Shown: positions 39,873-47,665 of the stretch, in pieces | How positions within the stretch are numbered: the stretch's first letter is position 1 | Layout: each line of letters opens with the position of its first letter | From: Pantoea ananatis LMG 2665 | GTDB taxonomy: Bacteria; Pseudomonadota; Gammaproteobacteria; Enterobacterales; Enterobacteriaceae | Length of the DNA stretch: 64,000 nucleotides | Assembly: GCF_000710035.2 (NCBI RefSeq) | Contig: NZ_JMJJ01000005.1 | Span: 806,001 to 870,000, forward strand | Reading direction: 5' to 3' | Notes under the pieces: model-generated | The model's database searches: none | The model's input: the letters and a program-made list of their open reading frames with translations, nothing else | Told to the model about the DNA's origin: nothing | Translations under genes and position numbers: made by a program

Positions 39873-41063
39873 ATGACCACGCGACAACGACAGGGAGAAG
39901 CGGCATTGACTTCATCGAAGCATTGGGAAGGAATCGGAACAACGCAGTCTGCGGTGCTGCGTTATCTGCGTCGCAACCACGCCGCATCGCGTGCCGAGCT
40001 CGCCGAGGGCTGTGGCGTAACAGCGGCGGCCGTCAGCATGATGACCCGCGATCTCATCAGGCGAGGGATCATCGTCGAAGGGGCGCGTCGCCCGTCTGGC
40101 CGGGGCGCTCCGCACATTGATCTCACGCTGAATTCCGCCATTGGTTATGCCGTTGGAGTTCATGCCAGCCGCTTCTCCATTACGCTGATGCTGCTTGATT
40201 TCACAGGGAAGCGGGTTGACGAAATTGAGCTGCGCGGCCTTTACGATACCTTCGCCACGGCCCGATCAGCGATTCAGAAGGGGCACAGAGCCCTGCTTGA
40301 GAGAAACCACATTCCGGATACTTTAGTGATTGGTGCAGGCATTGCCATGCCCACGCGATTCCAGCGGGGCGTTGCTCCCCTTCATCTGGCTCCCGAGGTG
40401 CTTTCCTGGGATGAACCCGGACTGTTCGAGTCCATTCAGCAGGCGCTGGGCTGTCCGGTGTTAATTGAGAATGATGCCAATGCTGCAGCGATGGGTGAAA
40501 TGGCACTGGGTAATGCGGCTAATCATGAAGACTTTCTCTATCTCTATCTGTCAGAAGGCGTCGGCAGCGGCATTATTCTGGGTAGACAGCGTTATCGCGG
40601 TCATCTTGGCAACGCGGGCGAAATTGGTCTGTTACTGCCACTCGACAGGCCCCGCCCCTCCTTTACTGACCTTGCGGCATGGTGTCAGCATCGCCTCGGC
40701 CAGATACCGGATGGGCGCTCACAAGACATCTGGCAGCGATTCCTTACTGAAAACGTCAGCGTTCTCGACGAATGGATCGAACGAACAGGCCCGGAAATCG
40801 CCCGTCTGGGCTTTATGCTGAACGCTGTTCTTGCCCCTGCGGCGATCTATGTGGGGGGAACACTGCCTCAAAGCGTTCGTGAACGGCTCGCGGTCTGGCT
40901 CGACTTCTCCAGGCTGGATAGCTTAAAGGGCAGCCGTGTCGTGCAACCCGAGATCTGCCTGCCGGATATCTCCGCCACGGATACCGTCGCATTTGGGGCC
41001 GCCGCCATGGTTCTGCATAACGTTGCCCAGCAGGATGGCGGGGATCGCCAGGGATTTAGCTGA
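39873..41063 (+). CDS. ROK family transcriptional regulator
   Basis: This 396-residue NagC/Mlc/XylR-type regulator starts at 39873 (MTTRQRQGEAALTSS). The open frame runs much further upstream, but that part is antisense to the binding-protein gene. The N-terminal winged helix is at about 25-80 (AVLRYLRRNHAASRAELAEG). The sugar-kinase-like ROK domain carries the ENDANAAAMGEMALGNA motif and the glycine-rich SEGVGSGIILG. The zinc-binding CxCGxxGCxE motif of typical ROK proteins is absent; the corresponding region reads LDRPRPSFTDLAAWCQ. It probably represses the divergent ABC operon. Confidence 0.9.
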   Translation: MTTRQRQGEAALTSSKHWEGIGTTQSAVLRYLRRNHAASRAELAEGCGVTAAAVSMMTRDLIRRGIIVEGARRPSGRGAPHIDLTLNSAIGYAVGVHASRFSITLMLLDFTGKRVDEIELRGLYDTFATARSAIQKGHRALLERNHIPDTLVIGAGIAMPTRFQRGVAPLHLAPEVLSWDEPGLFESIQQALGCPVLIENDANAAAMGEMALGNAANHEDFLYLYLSEGVGSGIILGRQRYRGHLGNAGEIGLLLPLDRPRPSFTDLAAWCQHRLGQIPDGRSQDIWQRFLTENVSVLDEWIERTGPEIARLGFMLNAVLAPAAIYVGGTLPQSVRERLAVWLDFSRLDSLKGSRVVQPEICLPDISATDTVAFGAAAMVLHNVAQQDGGDRQGFS

Positions 41064-41089
41064 CATCTCAGCCTCATTGAGTGGTTAAA

Positions 41090-41112
41090 ATGCAGCGCCC
41101 ATGAGTGGGCGC
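41090..41112 (-). terminator. Possible terminator of the pilus operon
   Basis: On the minus strand GCGCCC, ACTCAT, GGGCGC is followed by TGCATTTTAA. It lies about 150 bases after the adhesin stop. The T tract is imperfect. The rest of the 41064-41264 gap shows no gene. Confidence 0.45.
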
Positions 41113-41264
41113 ATTCAGCGTGAAAACAGTTGCTCCCTGTTACCCTGACTCAGAGGGCGATGATTAACAGGCCTGGCTTCCCACAGGCGTTTAGATCCGA
41201 CCAGAATGGCCCGTTCAACATTGTGCCCTGTCAGGCCCGGTAAATATCAATCCTGCCAGCACGA

Positions 41265-42122
41265 TTACGGGTAGGAAATAAACAGTATTGCTGTACTGTT
41301 AAAAGCCCCTGCCACAGGTTGCCCCTTCAATTCCGCTTGCAGCTTATAAGTCGTTGAGCCTTGCTCCGTTGAAACCAGCCTTTGGGATTGTATCAACTGC
41401 CCATCGATAGTTAATTCGGCTTTCATGCCGTTACTTAAAGGGACAGAGGAATCTTCACTTGTCAGATCGATAATATAGTTGGCCGGTCCCGAGCAATACA
41501 CGCTGATATCCTTTTCCCGCGACTGTCCTTCAGCCTCTCCCACATGGACTATGCCAAAATCGATATCCACATTAGGAGTTTCCATCGCGCACCAGGTTTG
41601 GGTCGGCGGCGATAACTTGCAAGAGTTATAACTGGAGGTAAACGTTGTGCCGAGCACCGAATTAACATCATTGAGATAGCGTAAACAAACCCGGCCGCGC
41701 GTCAGCCGCGAATCTGACCCCACATTGTCAGGGACGGTCGCCATATATTGCCCGCCTGGATCTATTTTCTCATGCAGACAATCGATAAATTGATGTATGT
41801 CATCGGTGGGGCAGCCTTCCCCGCGAGCAATGATATTTTCGGGTGGCACACTGGTATTCCCGGGGCCTGCACAACTGCCACCACTTTGTGTGCACCAGTA
41901 AAAATAAATCGCAATCCCTGAGTTTGCCGTAACGTAGTGAGGTTGATGGGGATCGATGTAACTCGTGGCGCGTCCGACATGAAATTCGACCTGTGTGCCG
42001 GGCACTTTTTGCGTGTTACCCACAAAAATCGGGAAAGGTGCATTCTCATGCAATAAGGCTTTCACCGGGCATGACGAAAACAGCAGAAAAAACACGCTGG
42101 TTAGGAAATAAAAAAAACGCAT
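41265..42122 (-). CDS. Two-domain fimbrial tip adhesin
   Basis: This is the last gene of the pilus operon, 285 residues. The signal peptide covers about 1-22. The N-terminal receptor-binding domain (about 23-175) has six cysteines (YWCTQSGGSCAG, EGCPTDDIHQFIDC, RVCLRY, NSCKL). The C-terminal domain is a pilin fold starting near WCAMETPNVDIDFGIVHVGE, with a second Cys in SVYCSG. It ends ILFISYP, with the penultimate aromatic residue used for chaperone binding. At nearly twice the size of the other subunits and at the operon end, it is the likely PapG/MrpH-type adhesin. The receptor cannot be predicted. Confidence 0.8.
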   Translation of the reverse strand: MRFFYFLTSVFFLLFSSCPVKALLHENAPFPIFVGNTQKVPGTQVEFHVGRATSYIDPHQPHYVTANSGIAIYFYWCTQSGGSCAGPGNTSVPPENIIARGEGCPTDDIHQFIDCLHEKIDPGGQYMATVPDNVGSDSRLTRGRVCLRYLNDVNSVLGTTFTSSYNSCKLSPPTQTWCAMETPNVDIDFGIVHVGEAEGQSREKDISVYCSGPANYIIDLTSEDSSVPLSNGMKAELTIDGQLIQSQRLVSTEQGSTTYKLQAELKGQPVAGAFNSTAILFISYP

Positions 42123-42258
42123 GAGGTTTCCTCACAGACTATTCATTACAAAAGGCCTTAAGCTCCGCCTTTCGCCACAGGATTCGCGACAGAGAGGCGC
42201 CTTGAGTGAAAACCGCGCCGCGTGGGCGTCACCTTTCAAGTTAAGGCACCCGCCGTTT

Positions 42259-42813
42259 TCACTGAAACTCAGCGCGTAACGTTACCCTGGCCGTGAAATC
42301 GCCTTCATCCAGCTCCGCACCTTCACGCTGAACCAGCACGGCTTCTATCTTCGGTAGCGTCTGGCCATTCACCTTGTACGCTTTGTTGAGTTCAAACGCC
42401 GCATCGTCGATATACAGTTTCACGCCCAGATCCGCCTGCTCTGCGGTCACGACCGTTGCGCTCTCGTTATCAAATCCTGCCGCTGTACCGGCGACGGTTA
42501 ACACCAGGTTCCATGCCAGATTACTGCTATCGCACTCCAGCCCCGGGTTAACGGCCTGGCGATACAGACCATCGGGAACGCTTTTAATTCTGATGCTTTC
42601 CCCAAAGCTGATTTCCAGCGTGCTGTCTCCGTTAAGGATGCAGGACGGCGGGGTGATAAGCGTTCCTTTGAGCGCAAGATTGTTCGCGTAGACATCGGGT
42701 GCAATCAGGGCTAATCCCCCCAACAGCAGACTGCCCACCCGTATTCCGGGCCACCGATGTCGACCTTTCGCATATCCTTCATAACCAGGCATCCTGACTC
42801 CTTGATTTGTCAT
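42259..42813 (-). CDS. Minor fimbrial subunit
   Basis: This chaperone/usher pilin of 184 residues belongs to the second half of the operon. A signal or anchor segment lies at about 22-43 (VGSLLLGGLALIAPDVYA); an internal ATG (MPGYEGYAKG) may be the true start and would give a more normal signal peptide. The pilin pattern is clear: GTLITPPSCILNG with the first Cys, GLECDSSN with the second, and a closing TLRAEFQ with a penultimate Phe. It is probably a PapF/PapK-like adaptor. It starts 12 bases after the previous subunit ends. Confidence 0.82.
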   Translation of the reverse strand: MTNQGVRMPGYEGYAKGRHRWPGIRVGSLLLGGLALIAPDVYANNLALKGTLITPPSCILNGDSTLEISFGESIRIKSVPDGLYRQAVNPGLECDSSNLAWNLVLTVAGTAAGFDNESATVVTAEQADLGVKLYIDDAAFELNKAYKVNGQTLPKIEAVLVQREGAELDEGDFTARVTLRAEFQ

Positions 42814-42825
42814 GATGTTCCATGT

Positions 42826-43329
42826 TTACAGGTAATTCGCTATCAAAGACGCGACGACGCTGAACTCTCCGCCGTTGAGCGTTACGCCCTCCTGCCTGAC
42901 GGGCCGAACGGTAAAGGTGAGATCGGGCATGCCCTGCGCGCTGACGTTCGTTTGGATCCAGTCGTTGAGTGGCATCGTTCTGTCACCATAGATCAGGCGA
43001 AAACCGAATCCCGCCTGATGACCGGCAAGCAGTTCAGGGTTGAACGCCGAGGTGATGCCATCAATGCGCAACCGCACATCGCGTGAGCTGCAGTCCAGCG
43101 GAACCACAACCTCCCGGCTGTAAACATTGCTGTTGTCATCGTCCAGCCGGGTTGTCATCACATCATCACCAAAATTCACCGTGATGGTGTCACCGTTATT
43201 AACGGTGCAGGGAATACGTTCGATTAGCGTGCCGCGAAACGTCACATCCGCCTTCGGGTTCTCACTGGCTGCGTTAACCGGCAAGCAGAATACGGCGCTA
43301 AACACGAGCGGAAGATAAACAGGGTGCAT
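42826..43329 (-). CDS. Minor fimbrial subunit
   Basis: This pilin-domain protein has 167 residues and a signal peptide of about 20. FRGTLIERIPCTVNNGDTIT and VPLDCSSRDV carry the conserved disulfide. FGDDVMTTRL is the strand that in PapE/F-type subunits contains the same motif. It ends SLIANYL, with a penultimate Tyr. It is 9 bases after the upstream subunit and is probably a fibrillum or adaptor component. Confidence 0.83.
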   Translation of the reverse strand: MHPVYLPLVFSAVFCLPVNAASENPKADVTFRGTLIERIPCTVNNGDTITVNFGDDVMTTRLDDDNSNVYSREVVVPLDCSSRDVRLRIDGITSAFNPELLAGHQAGFGFRLIYGDRTMPLNDWIQTNVSAQGMPDLTFTVRPVRQEGVTLNGGEFSVVASLIANYL

Positions 43330-43338
43330 GCTGGCTCC

Positions 43339-43851
43339 TTACTGATACTCAAACACCATCGTTCCATTACCTGTAAAGGTACCGGCCGTGGGCAGAGCGT
43401 TGTTCTGTACTGCCAGCACGGCCCATAATTCGGGCAACGTGCCGTCGTTATAATTGAATGCAACGCTGCTGCCCGGCGACAGCGCGGCATTCTCATGCAT
43501 TAACTGAATACCCAGTGCCGATTTGCTGGTTGCAAGCAGCGAAGTATTAAACGCAGCCGGTTCGCCGATAATCGTGACTTTTAGCCCCTGTTTAGCCAGG
43601 GATGTACACAGCAGGCTGTACATGATTCGTGTCTTTTTATAATCAACGCCGTTTATTCGGCTAATCACCACATCCTCACCAAAGTCCACCTCGATGGGTT
43701 CCTGGTTGTTGACCACGCATTCCGGCGTCTCCACCAGAATGCCGCGGATGGTCAGCGTGGTCATATCCCCATTGTTAACCTCTGCCTGTACGCTGCTCGC
43801 CATGAATGCAGTCAGCAGCAGAAGGCTGCACAGCCTGAATTTAGCTTTCAT
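43339..43851 (-). CDS. Minor fimbrial subunit
   Basis: This pilin-domain protein has 170 residues from the ATG at 43851 (MKAKFRLCSLLLL). That ATG overlaps the end of the second chaperone gene by eleven bases, which indicates coupling. The signal peptide ends near VQA/EVNN. The conserved disulfide is formed by the Cys in ETPECVVNN and the Cys in SLLCTSLA; FGEDVVISRINGVDYKKT follows the family pattern. It ends MVFEYQ with a penultimate Tyr. It resembles PapE/PapK-type subunits. Confidence 0.83.
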   Translation of the reverse strand: MKAKFRLCSLLLLTAFMASSVQAEVNNGDMTTLTIRGILVETPECVVNNQEPIEVDFGEDVVISRINGVDYKKTRIMYSLLCTSLAKQGLKVTIIGEPAAFNTSLLATSKSALGIQLMHENAALSPGSSVAFNYNDGTLPELWAVLAVQNNALPTAGTFTGNGTMVFEYQ

Positions 43852-44635
43852 TGCGCTCCGCCTGCTGTTGCCTAAAGGAAATCTCATTCGGTATGCGCGA
43901 TTTCTCTGCCTGGCAGGTGTTGCCGTTGCAAATAAACGGCAACAACCGTTGGCTGCCGTAATCGCTGACGAACATCAGAACCGGCGTGCTGCCTAACTCA
44001 CTGACGGTCGGACTGAGCAGTTGGCGGCTTTTCGGTGCCACCATGACGGGTTCAAAACGTGCCAGTCCGCTTCCGGTCAGGCTTCGTCTGACTTCGACGA
44101 AGGAAAAATGGTAGGGCGTTGGGTTGTGCACTTCATACTGGTTTCCCTGCTTAATCAGCGTCAGGGTTTCCGTGCCGGGGACCGTATCTGACATCGGATC
44201 CACGTTCAGTCCTTTAGGGCGATAGAAGACTTTGAGCCGGATCTGCATCGCCAGCGTCAGGACGTTGGCTTTAGCCGATTTTGGCGGTATTTCCCGCAGA
44301 TTAAGGTAGAAAACGCTTTCCCTGTCTGTCGGCAGCGACGAGATGGCCGGGAGAACCTGAATACGCACCAGCGTCTTGCCGCCCGCTTCAACACGCTGCA
44401 CCGGCGGCAATACCATCAGCGGACCGCTGATTTTTTTTCCGTCTACATCTTCCATCCAGCCCTGCGCCAGGTAGGGATCTTTTTCATTGCGGTTGGTTAC
44501 GTTCAGGCTGATCGACTTTTCCCCCTGATTAAGGATCAGGCGCGATCGATCAACCGTCAGCGCGCCATGGGCATTCACACTGCCTGCCAGCGCCAGAATG
44601 GCCCAGAGCTTTATCAATATCGCTTTTGTCCACAT
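43841..44635 (-). CDS. Second periplasmic fimbrial chaperone (PapD type)
   Basis: This is a PapD-like chaperone of 264 residues starting at 44635 (MWTKAILIKLW), with a signal peptide to about residue 24. The family motifs NVTNRNEKDPYLAQGWMED and VLPPVQRVEAGGKTLVRIQ are conserved. The C-terminal Cys pair FICNGNTCQA matches the PapD disulfide. It belongs to the short-loop class that builds rod pili. It is about half identical by eye to the first chaperone at 46859, so the operon has two. It overlaps the regulator gene upstream by 22 bases. Confidence 0.92.
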   Translation of the reverse strand: MWTKAILIKLWAILALAGSVNAHGALTVDRSRLILNQGEKSISLNVTNRNEKDPYLAQGWMEDVDGKKISGPLMVLPPVQRVEAGGKTLVRIQVLPAISSLPTDRESVFYLNLREIPPKSAKANVLTLAMQIRLKVFYRPKGLNVDPMSDTVPGTETLTLIKQGNQYEVHNPTPYHFSFVEVRRSLTGSGLARFEPVMVAPKSRQLLSPTVSELGSTPVLMFVSDYGSQRLLPFICNGNTCQAEKSRIPNEISFRQQQAERNES

Positions 44636-45288
44636 AGCAAAATGTCCTGTTGTGTTTCCGGCTGCCCGAGGCAACGCCTGTCTCTTTGCGCAGTCGGCGT
44701 GATGTTCTGCGGGATGCCGCCGCGCTGTTCCACCGCCTGCCCGTGCGCTAACCGGGCAGGTTTCAGCAGGTAATCGCTTTTAAGGCCGCGCAACAGGCGA
44801 AAACGAATCAGCAGAGAAACCGGCCCTGTTGCCCCAATTTTCTTCATCACAGCCAGTCGAATACCGCTGTCACGTTTACTGTGTGACTGGTGTGGTTTGC
44901 CCTGTATAAAGGCGCGCATATAGATCACTTCACGCCGGGTCAGGTAAATGGCCTCTTTTTTTACCGGCACCTTCAGGTGCGCGCATCGCGCCTTGATGTA
45001 AAGTTTCTCCATCAGTGCCTGCCGGGATTCGCCCGCGTCTGACAGCAGGATGCGCTTCGGATCCACCAGGCCGCTTAACACCGACAGCACCGGGTTACTG
45101 CCGGCAATCACAATCATGCATCCCTTTGCGAGCCGTGGATTCATGCTCCAGGCGAGCAGCGCTTGCATCGTCGGAAAGTAGAATCCCTGAAGGCGAATCT
45201 GCTTGCCCAAATGGTCTGACAGCGCCTGCTGTATCGCCTCAAGCCCAAGCTGGAAGAAGGCGTTTGAACACACACTTGTGCCAGTCAT
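44614..45288 (-). CDS. LuxR-type HTH regulator within the pilus operon
   Basis: This 224-residue protein starts at 45288 as TGATG, overlapping the stop of the PapI-like gene. The N-terminal half (about 1-110) looks like a degenerate receiver or sensor domain (GSNPVLSVLSGLVDPKRILL). The C-terminal half has a LuxR-like helix-turn-helix: LTRREVIYMRAFIQGK followed by a recognition-helix region HSKRDSGIRLAVMKKIGATG. The last 45 residues are basic and poorly conserved. I do not know a close homologue. Position suggests it controls pilus expression together with the PapI-like protein. Confidence 0.65.
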   Translation of the reverse strand: MTGTSVCSNAFFQLGLEAIQQALSDHLGKQIRLQGFYFPTMQALLAWSMNPRLAKGCMIVIAGSNPVLSVLSGLVDPKRILLSDAGESRQALMEKLYIKARCAHLKVPVKKEAIYLTRREVIYMRAFIQGKPHQSHSKRDSGIRLAVMKKIGATGPVSLLIRFRLLRGLKSDYLLKPARLAHGQAVEQRGGIPQNITPTAQRDRRCLGQPETQQDILLCGQKRY

Positions 45289-45506
45289 CAACGACCCGCC
45301 CAGCGCCGGGCCGCCCCCCGCCAGGGCTTTTCACGCGGCAGCGCCTTGACCCGCCCTTCTTTCTCAAGATCCAGCAACAGCAATCGGGTTTTGTACACGC
45401 TAATATCCAGCGCGTCAGCGATGTCTCGGGTGGACAGTCCCTTGTCCACGTCCCTGGCGGTGCCCAGCACGGCAAGGCACTGTTGTTTCAGGCGTTCGTT
45501 ACGCAT
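45288..45506 (-). CDS. PapI/FaeA-like pilus regulator
   Basis: This 72-residue winged-helix protein starts at the ATG at 45506, behind GGGAGGTGAT. Upstream in-frame codons are antisense-like and rejected. The core LSTRDIADALDISVYKTRLLLL, DLEKEGRVKALP and the closing ARRW line up with E. coli PapI ([28 protein letters not shown]). PapI-type proteins help Lrp choose between two Dam-methylation-sensitive GATC sites upstream of the pilin gene. Such sites are present here at 51567 and 51668. papI is normally divergent from the pilin operon; here it is in the middle of it. Its stop overlaps the next start. Confidence 0.82.
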   Translation of the reverse strand: MRNERLKQQCLAVLGTARDVDKGLSTRDIADALDISVYKTRLLLLDLEKEGRVKALPREKPWRGAARRWAGR

Positions 45507-45667
45507 ATCACCTCCCTGATCAGTACCCGGCCGCGCACGCTGGCCGGATGAGTTTGAGTACCGGCTTGATGGCCTTGATCTAACAAGCTGAAGATATTCA
45601 ACGGCTGTACCTCCTGATGCTGTGCGCTTTGCGGCCTTGACTACAAGGCGGCAGTAACGGTGCTGTT
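45507..45667 (-). other. 161-base gap inside the pilus operon
   Basis: The gap separates the first subunit set from the regulators. It contains two GATC sites (45518 and 45577, 59 bp apart, without the conserved box) and a weak CCTTG/CAAGG hairpin near 45633. An internal promoter or attenuator here is possible but not shown. Confidence 0.35.
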
Positions 45668-46222
45668 TTATTCGTATTGCAACTGAAAGGTGATCATTGC
45701 ACTGTATTCCCCTAACGTGACCTCGCCATTTGCGGCCGTACGCTGCAATCGGGCCAGCCACTCCAGCCGATTTTCCGTGTCGGTGAGTTCAACAGGCGGC
45801 TGAAGCACACCGGGAAGTACCGCGTTACCCTGAGCATCGTTGACCGCCAGCCCCAACCCTTCCACCGTGCCATTCAGCGCAAAAAGTGCAGGATTTACGG
45901 CGTTTTTATCGCCAAAAAACGTGACGCTTACCTGCGAGCCGACAGACAGGTCACACTCTTTTAGCGCAATGGAAAAGTCGACCGGATAGGACTGATGATT
46001 GGTGGTAAAGTGCCGGGCGACGATGGGCGAGAAGGCTACCGTCTGATCCACCGAATCCATGTCGACCAGACAGGGCACGGCAAGCAGCGTTCCGCGGAAC
46101 ACAACGTCCGTTGATCCCGCATCCGCTTTCGCCCTGACCAGCAGCAGCGCGGTGAACATCGTGAGGCCAATCGCTATCAGCAAACCACTGCCCGCGCGAC
46201 GAAAACGGATTAGGTTCTCCAT
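45668..46222 (-). CDS. Minor fimbrial subunit
   Basis: This pilin-domain protein has 184 residues from the ATG at 46222 (MENLIRFRRAGSG), overlapping the stop of the previous subunit as TGATG. The signal segment is at about 12-32. FRGTLLAVPCLVDMDSVDQ has the first Cys and IALKECDLSVGSQV the second. It ends ITFQLQYE with a penultimate Tyr. It is probably a structural minor subunit. Confidence 0.82.
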   Translation of the reverse strand: MENLIRFRRAGSGLLIAIGLTMFTALLLVRAKADAGSTDVVFRGTLLAVPCLVDMDSVDQTVAFSPIVARHFTTNHQSYPVDFSIALKECDLSVGSQVSVTFFGDKNAVNPALFALNGTVEGLGLAVNDAQGNAVLPGVLQPPVELTDTENRLEWLARLQRTAANGEVTLGEYSAMITFQLQYE

Positions 46223-46842
46223 CACTCGTACTCCATGCCAATGTTGATAACGGCCTGCCACTCGCCCGCTTCCAGCGGATCGCGGTTACGCCAGAGCTGT
46301 GCTTTGAGTACCAGGTCATTGCGCCCCTCGGCAAGCGGAACGGGTTGGCTTAACAGGCCGGGAATCAGGAGGTTACCTAAAGGATCCTCCATGCGCAGAG
46401 AAAGACCGGATGCGCCTTTTATGCTGAAAAATCGCGCATCATCATTGGCCCTGTCGCCGAGGAGACGCAGTCTGACTGAGCGCTGATCGGCGAGCCATAA
46501 CCTGTGGCGCAGGTCCTGTGGGGTGCCAGAATGCCGGGCGCCGCTGGGACAGTGATCCAGTACGAGATGAATATCCACGGGCACAGTGACATCGCCTGTC
46601 TTGTTTAACGCCGCTAACGCAACAGGGCTGAGCGTAATATGCTGAACCTGAGATTCCGGCATTAATACACAGGGCGAGGTGATCAATGAGCCTGAGGCCT
46701 GCAACATTCCTCTTAGCGTATTTTCCCACCGGGCTTCCCGTCCGTGAGCTCGCGGGAACGTGGATATCAGCGGCACTGCGATCAGGGTTATTGCCATCAT
46801 GTGTTTCCATCCGACATAGAGTTCAGACGCTCGCACTATCAC
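46222..46842 (-). CDS. Minor fimbrial subunit
   Basis: This 206-residue subunit follows the first chaperone gene by 16 bases. The signal segment is around 12-35 (HMMAITLIAVPLISTFPRAHG). It has the pilin pattern LQASGSLITSPCVLMPES with the first Cys, VLDHCPSG with the second, and a closing INIGMEYE with a penultimate Tyr. It is longer than average because of a loop near residues 95-130. The role within the tip or rod is unknown. Confidence 0.8.
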   Translation of the reverse strand: MIVRASELYVGWKHMMAITLIAVPLISTFPRAHGREARWENTLRGMLQASGSLITSPCVLMPESQVQHITLSPVALAALNKTGDVTVPVDIHLVLDHCPSGARHSGTPQDLRHRLWLADQRSVRLRLLGDRANDDARFFSIKGASGLSLRMEDPLGNLLIPGLLSQPVPLAEGRNDLVLKAQLWRNRDPLEAGEWQAVINIGMEYE

Positions 46843-46858
46843 TATTCTGTCTCCTTAT

Positions 46859-47608
46859 TCAGTGCTGAGTGACGGCCACGGGATCGGCCCGACATACCGA
46901 GCCCTGGCAGAGAAAGGGCAGAACAGGTTTTCCACCAAAATCATTAATGGTGATAATTTGCGGATCGCGGGAAACCGAGGACTTCACCGTCTCGCTCGAC
47001 ATCGGGGCGATCATGACGGGCACAAAGCTTTTCTCAACAGCACGGTTGCCTTTACTGATAATCCCCAGCAACGTCATGTAATAAGGTGTTGGGTTCTCCA
47101 CGCGGAAACCGCCTTTCACTTTGTGCAGGACTAACTGATCATCATGGCGGCTGAAGCGCTCAGGGGTGATGCTGGCTGGTCGATAGAACAGTTTGATTCG
47201 GGTCTGCAGGGCCAGTTGCAACACGTTAGCGCGGTCGCTGCGCGGCGGAATTTCCCGGACGCTGAAATAAAACACACTTTCCCTGTCCTGCGGCAGCGAG
47301 GCGGAAGAGGGCAACGCGGTAATGCGAATGACGCTCTTTGCGCCCGGCTCCACGCGCTGCACGGGCGGCGTGACCCTGAGATAGTTGGTGAGCTTATTGC
47401 CCTGTGCATCTTCCAGCCAGGCCTGAGCCAGATAGGGCTCTTTCTGATTGTCGTTGCTGATATTCAGGATGAGATTTTTTTCGCCTCCGTTAAAAATGGC
47501 GCGCGTGCGGTCAAGGGCAATGGCGGCCTGCGCTGTTTGCCCTGCCAACGTCGCCAGCACACTCGTTATCAACAGTAATGCCCACCTATCCTTGCGTCTT
47601 TTCATCAT
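46859..47608 (-). CDS. Periplasmic fimbrial chaperone (PapD type)
   Basis: This is a PapD-like chaperone of 249 residues. It delivers pilins to the usher by donor-strand complementation. The signal peptide ends near AQA/AIALDRTRAIF. Motifs NISNDNQKEPYLAQAWLED and VTPPVQRVEPGAKSVIRIT are strongly conserved, as is the C-terminal disulfide FLCQGSVCRA. It lies between the usher and the minor subunits, the papD position. Confidence 0.95.
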   Translation of the reverse strand: MMKRRKDRWALLLITSVLATLAGQTAQAAIALDRTRAIFNGGEKNLILNISNDNQKEPYLAQAWLEDAQGNKLTNYLRVTPPVQRVEPGAKSVIRITALPSSASLPQDRESVFYFSVREIPPRSDRANVLQLALQTRIKLFYRPASITPERFSRHDDQLVLHKVKGGFRVENPTPYYMTLLGIISKGNRAVEKSFVPVMIAPMSSETVKSSVSRDPQIITINDFGGKPVLPFLCQGSVCRADPVAVTQH

Positions 47609-47665
47609 CTCGTTTGCACCTTGTATACGTTTGCTTTCAGATCCCAGACAGGCTGCATGGGAAGG

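Noticed and set aside
45518..45580. Second pair of GATC sites inside the pilus operon as another switch
   Set aside because: The spacing is 59 bp and neither lies in the CGATCTTTAAT box, so they are ordinary GATC occurrences.
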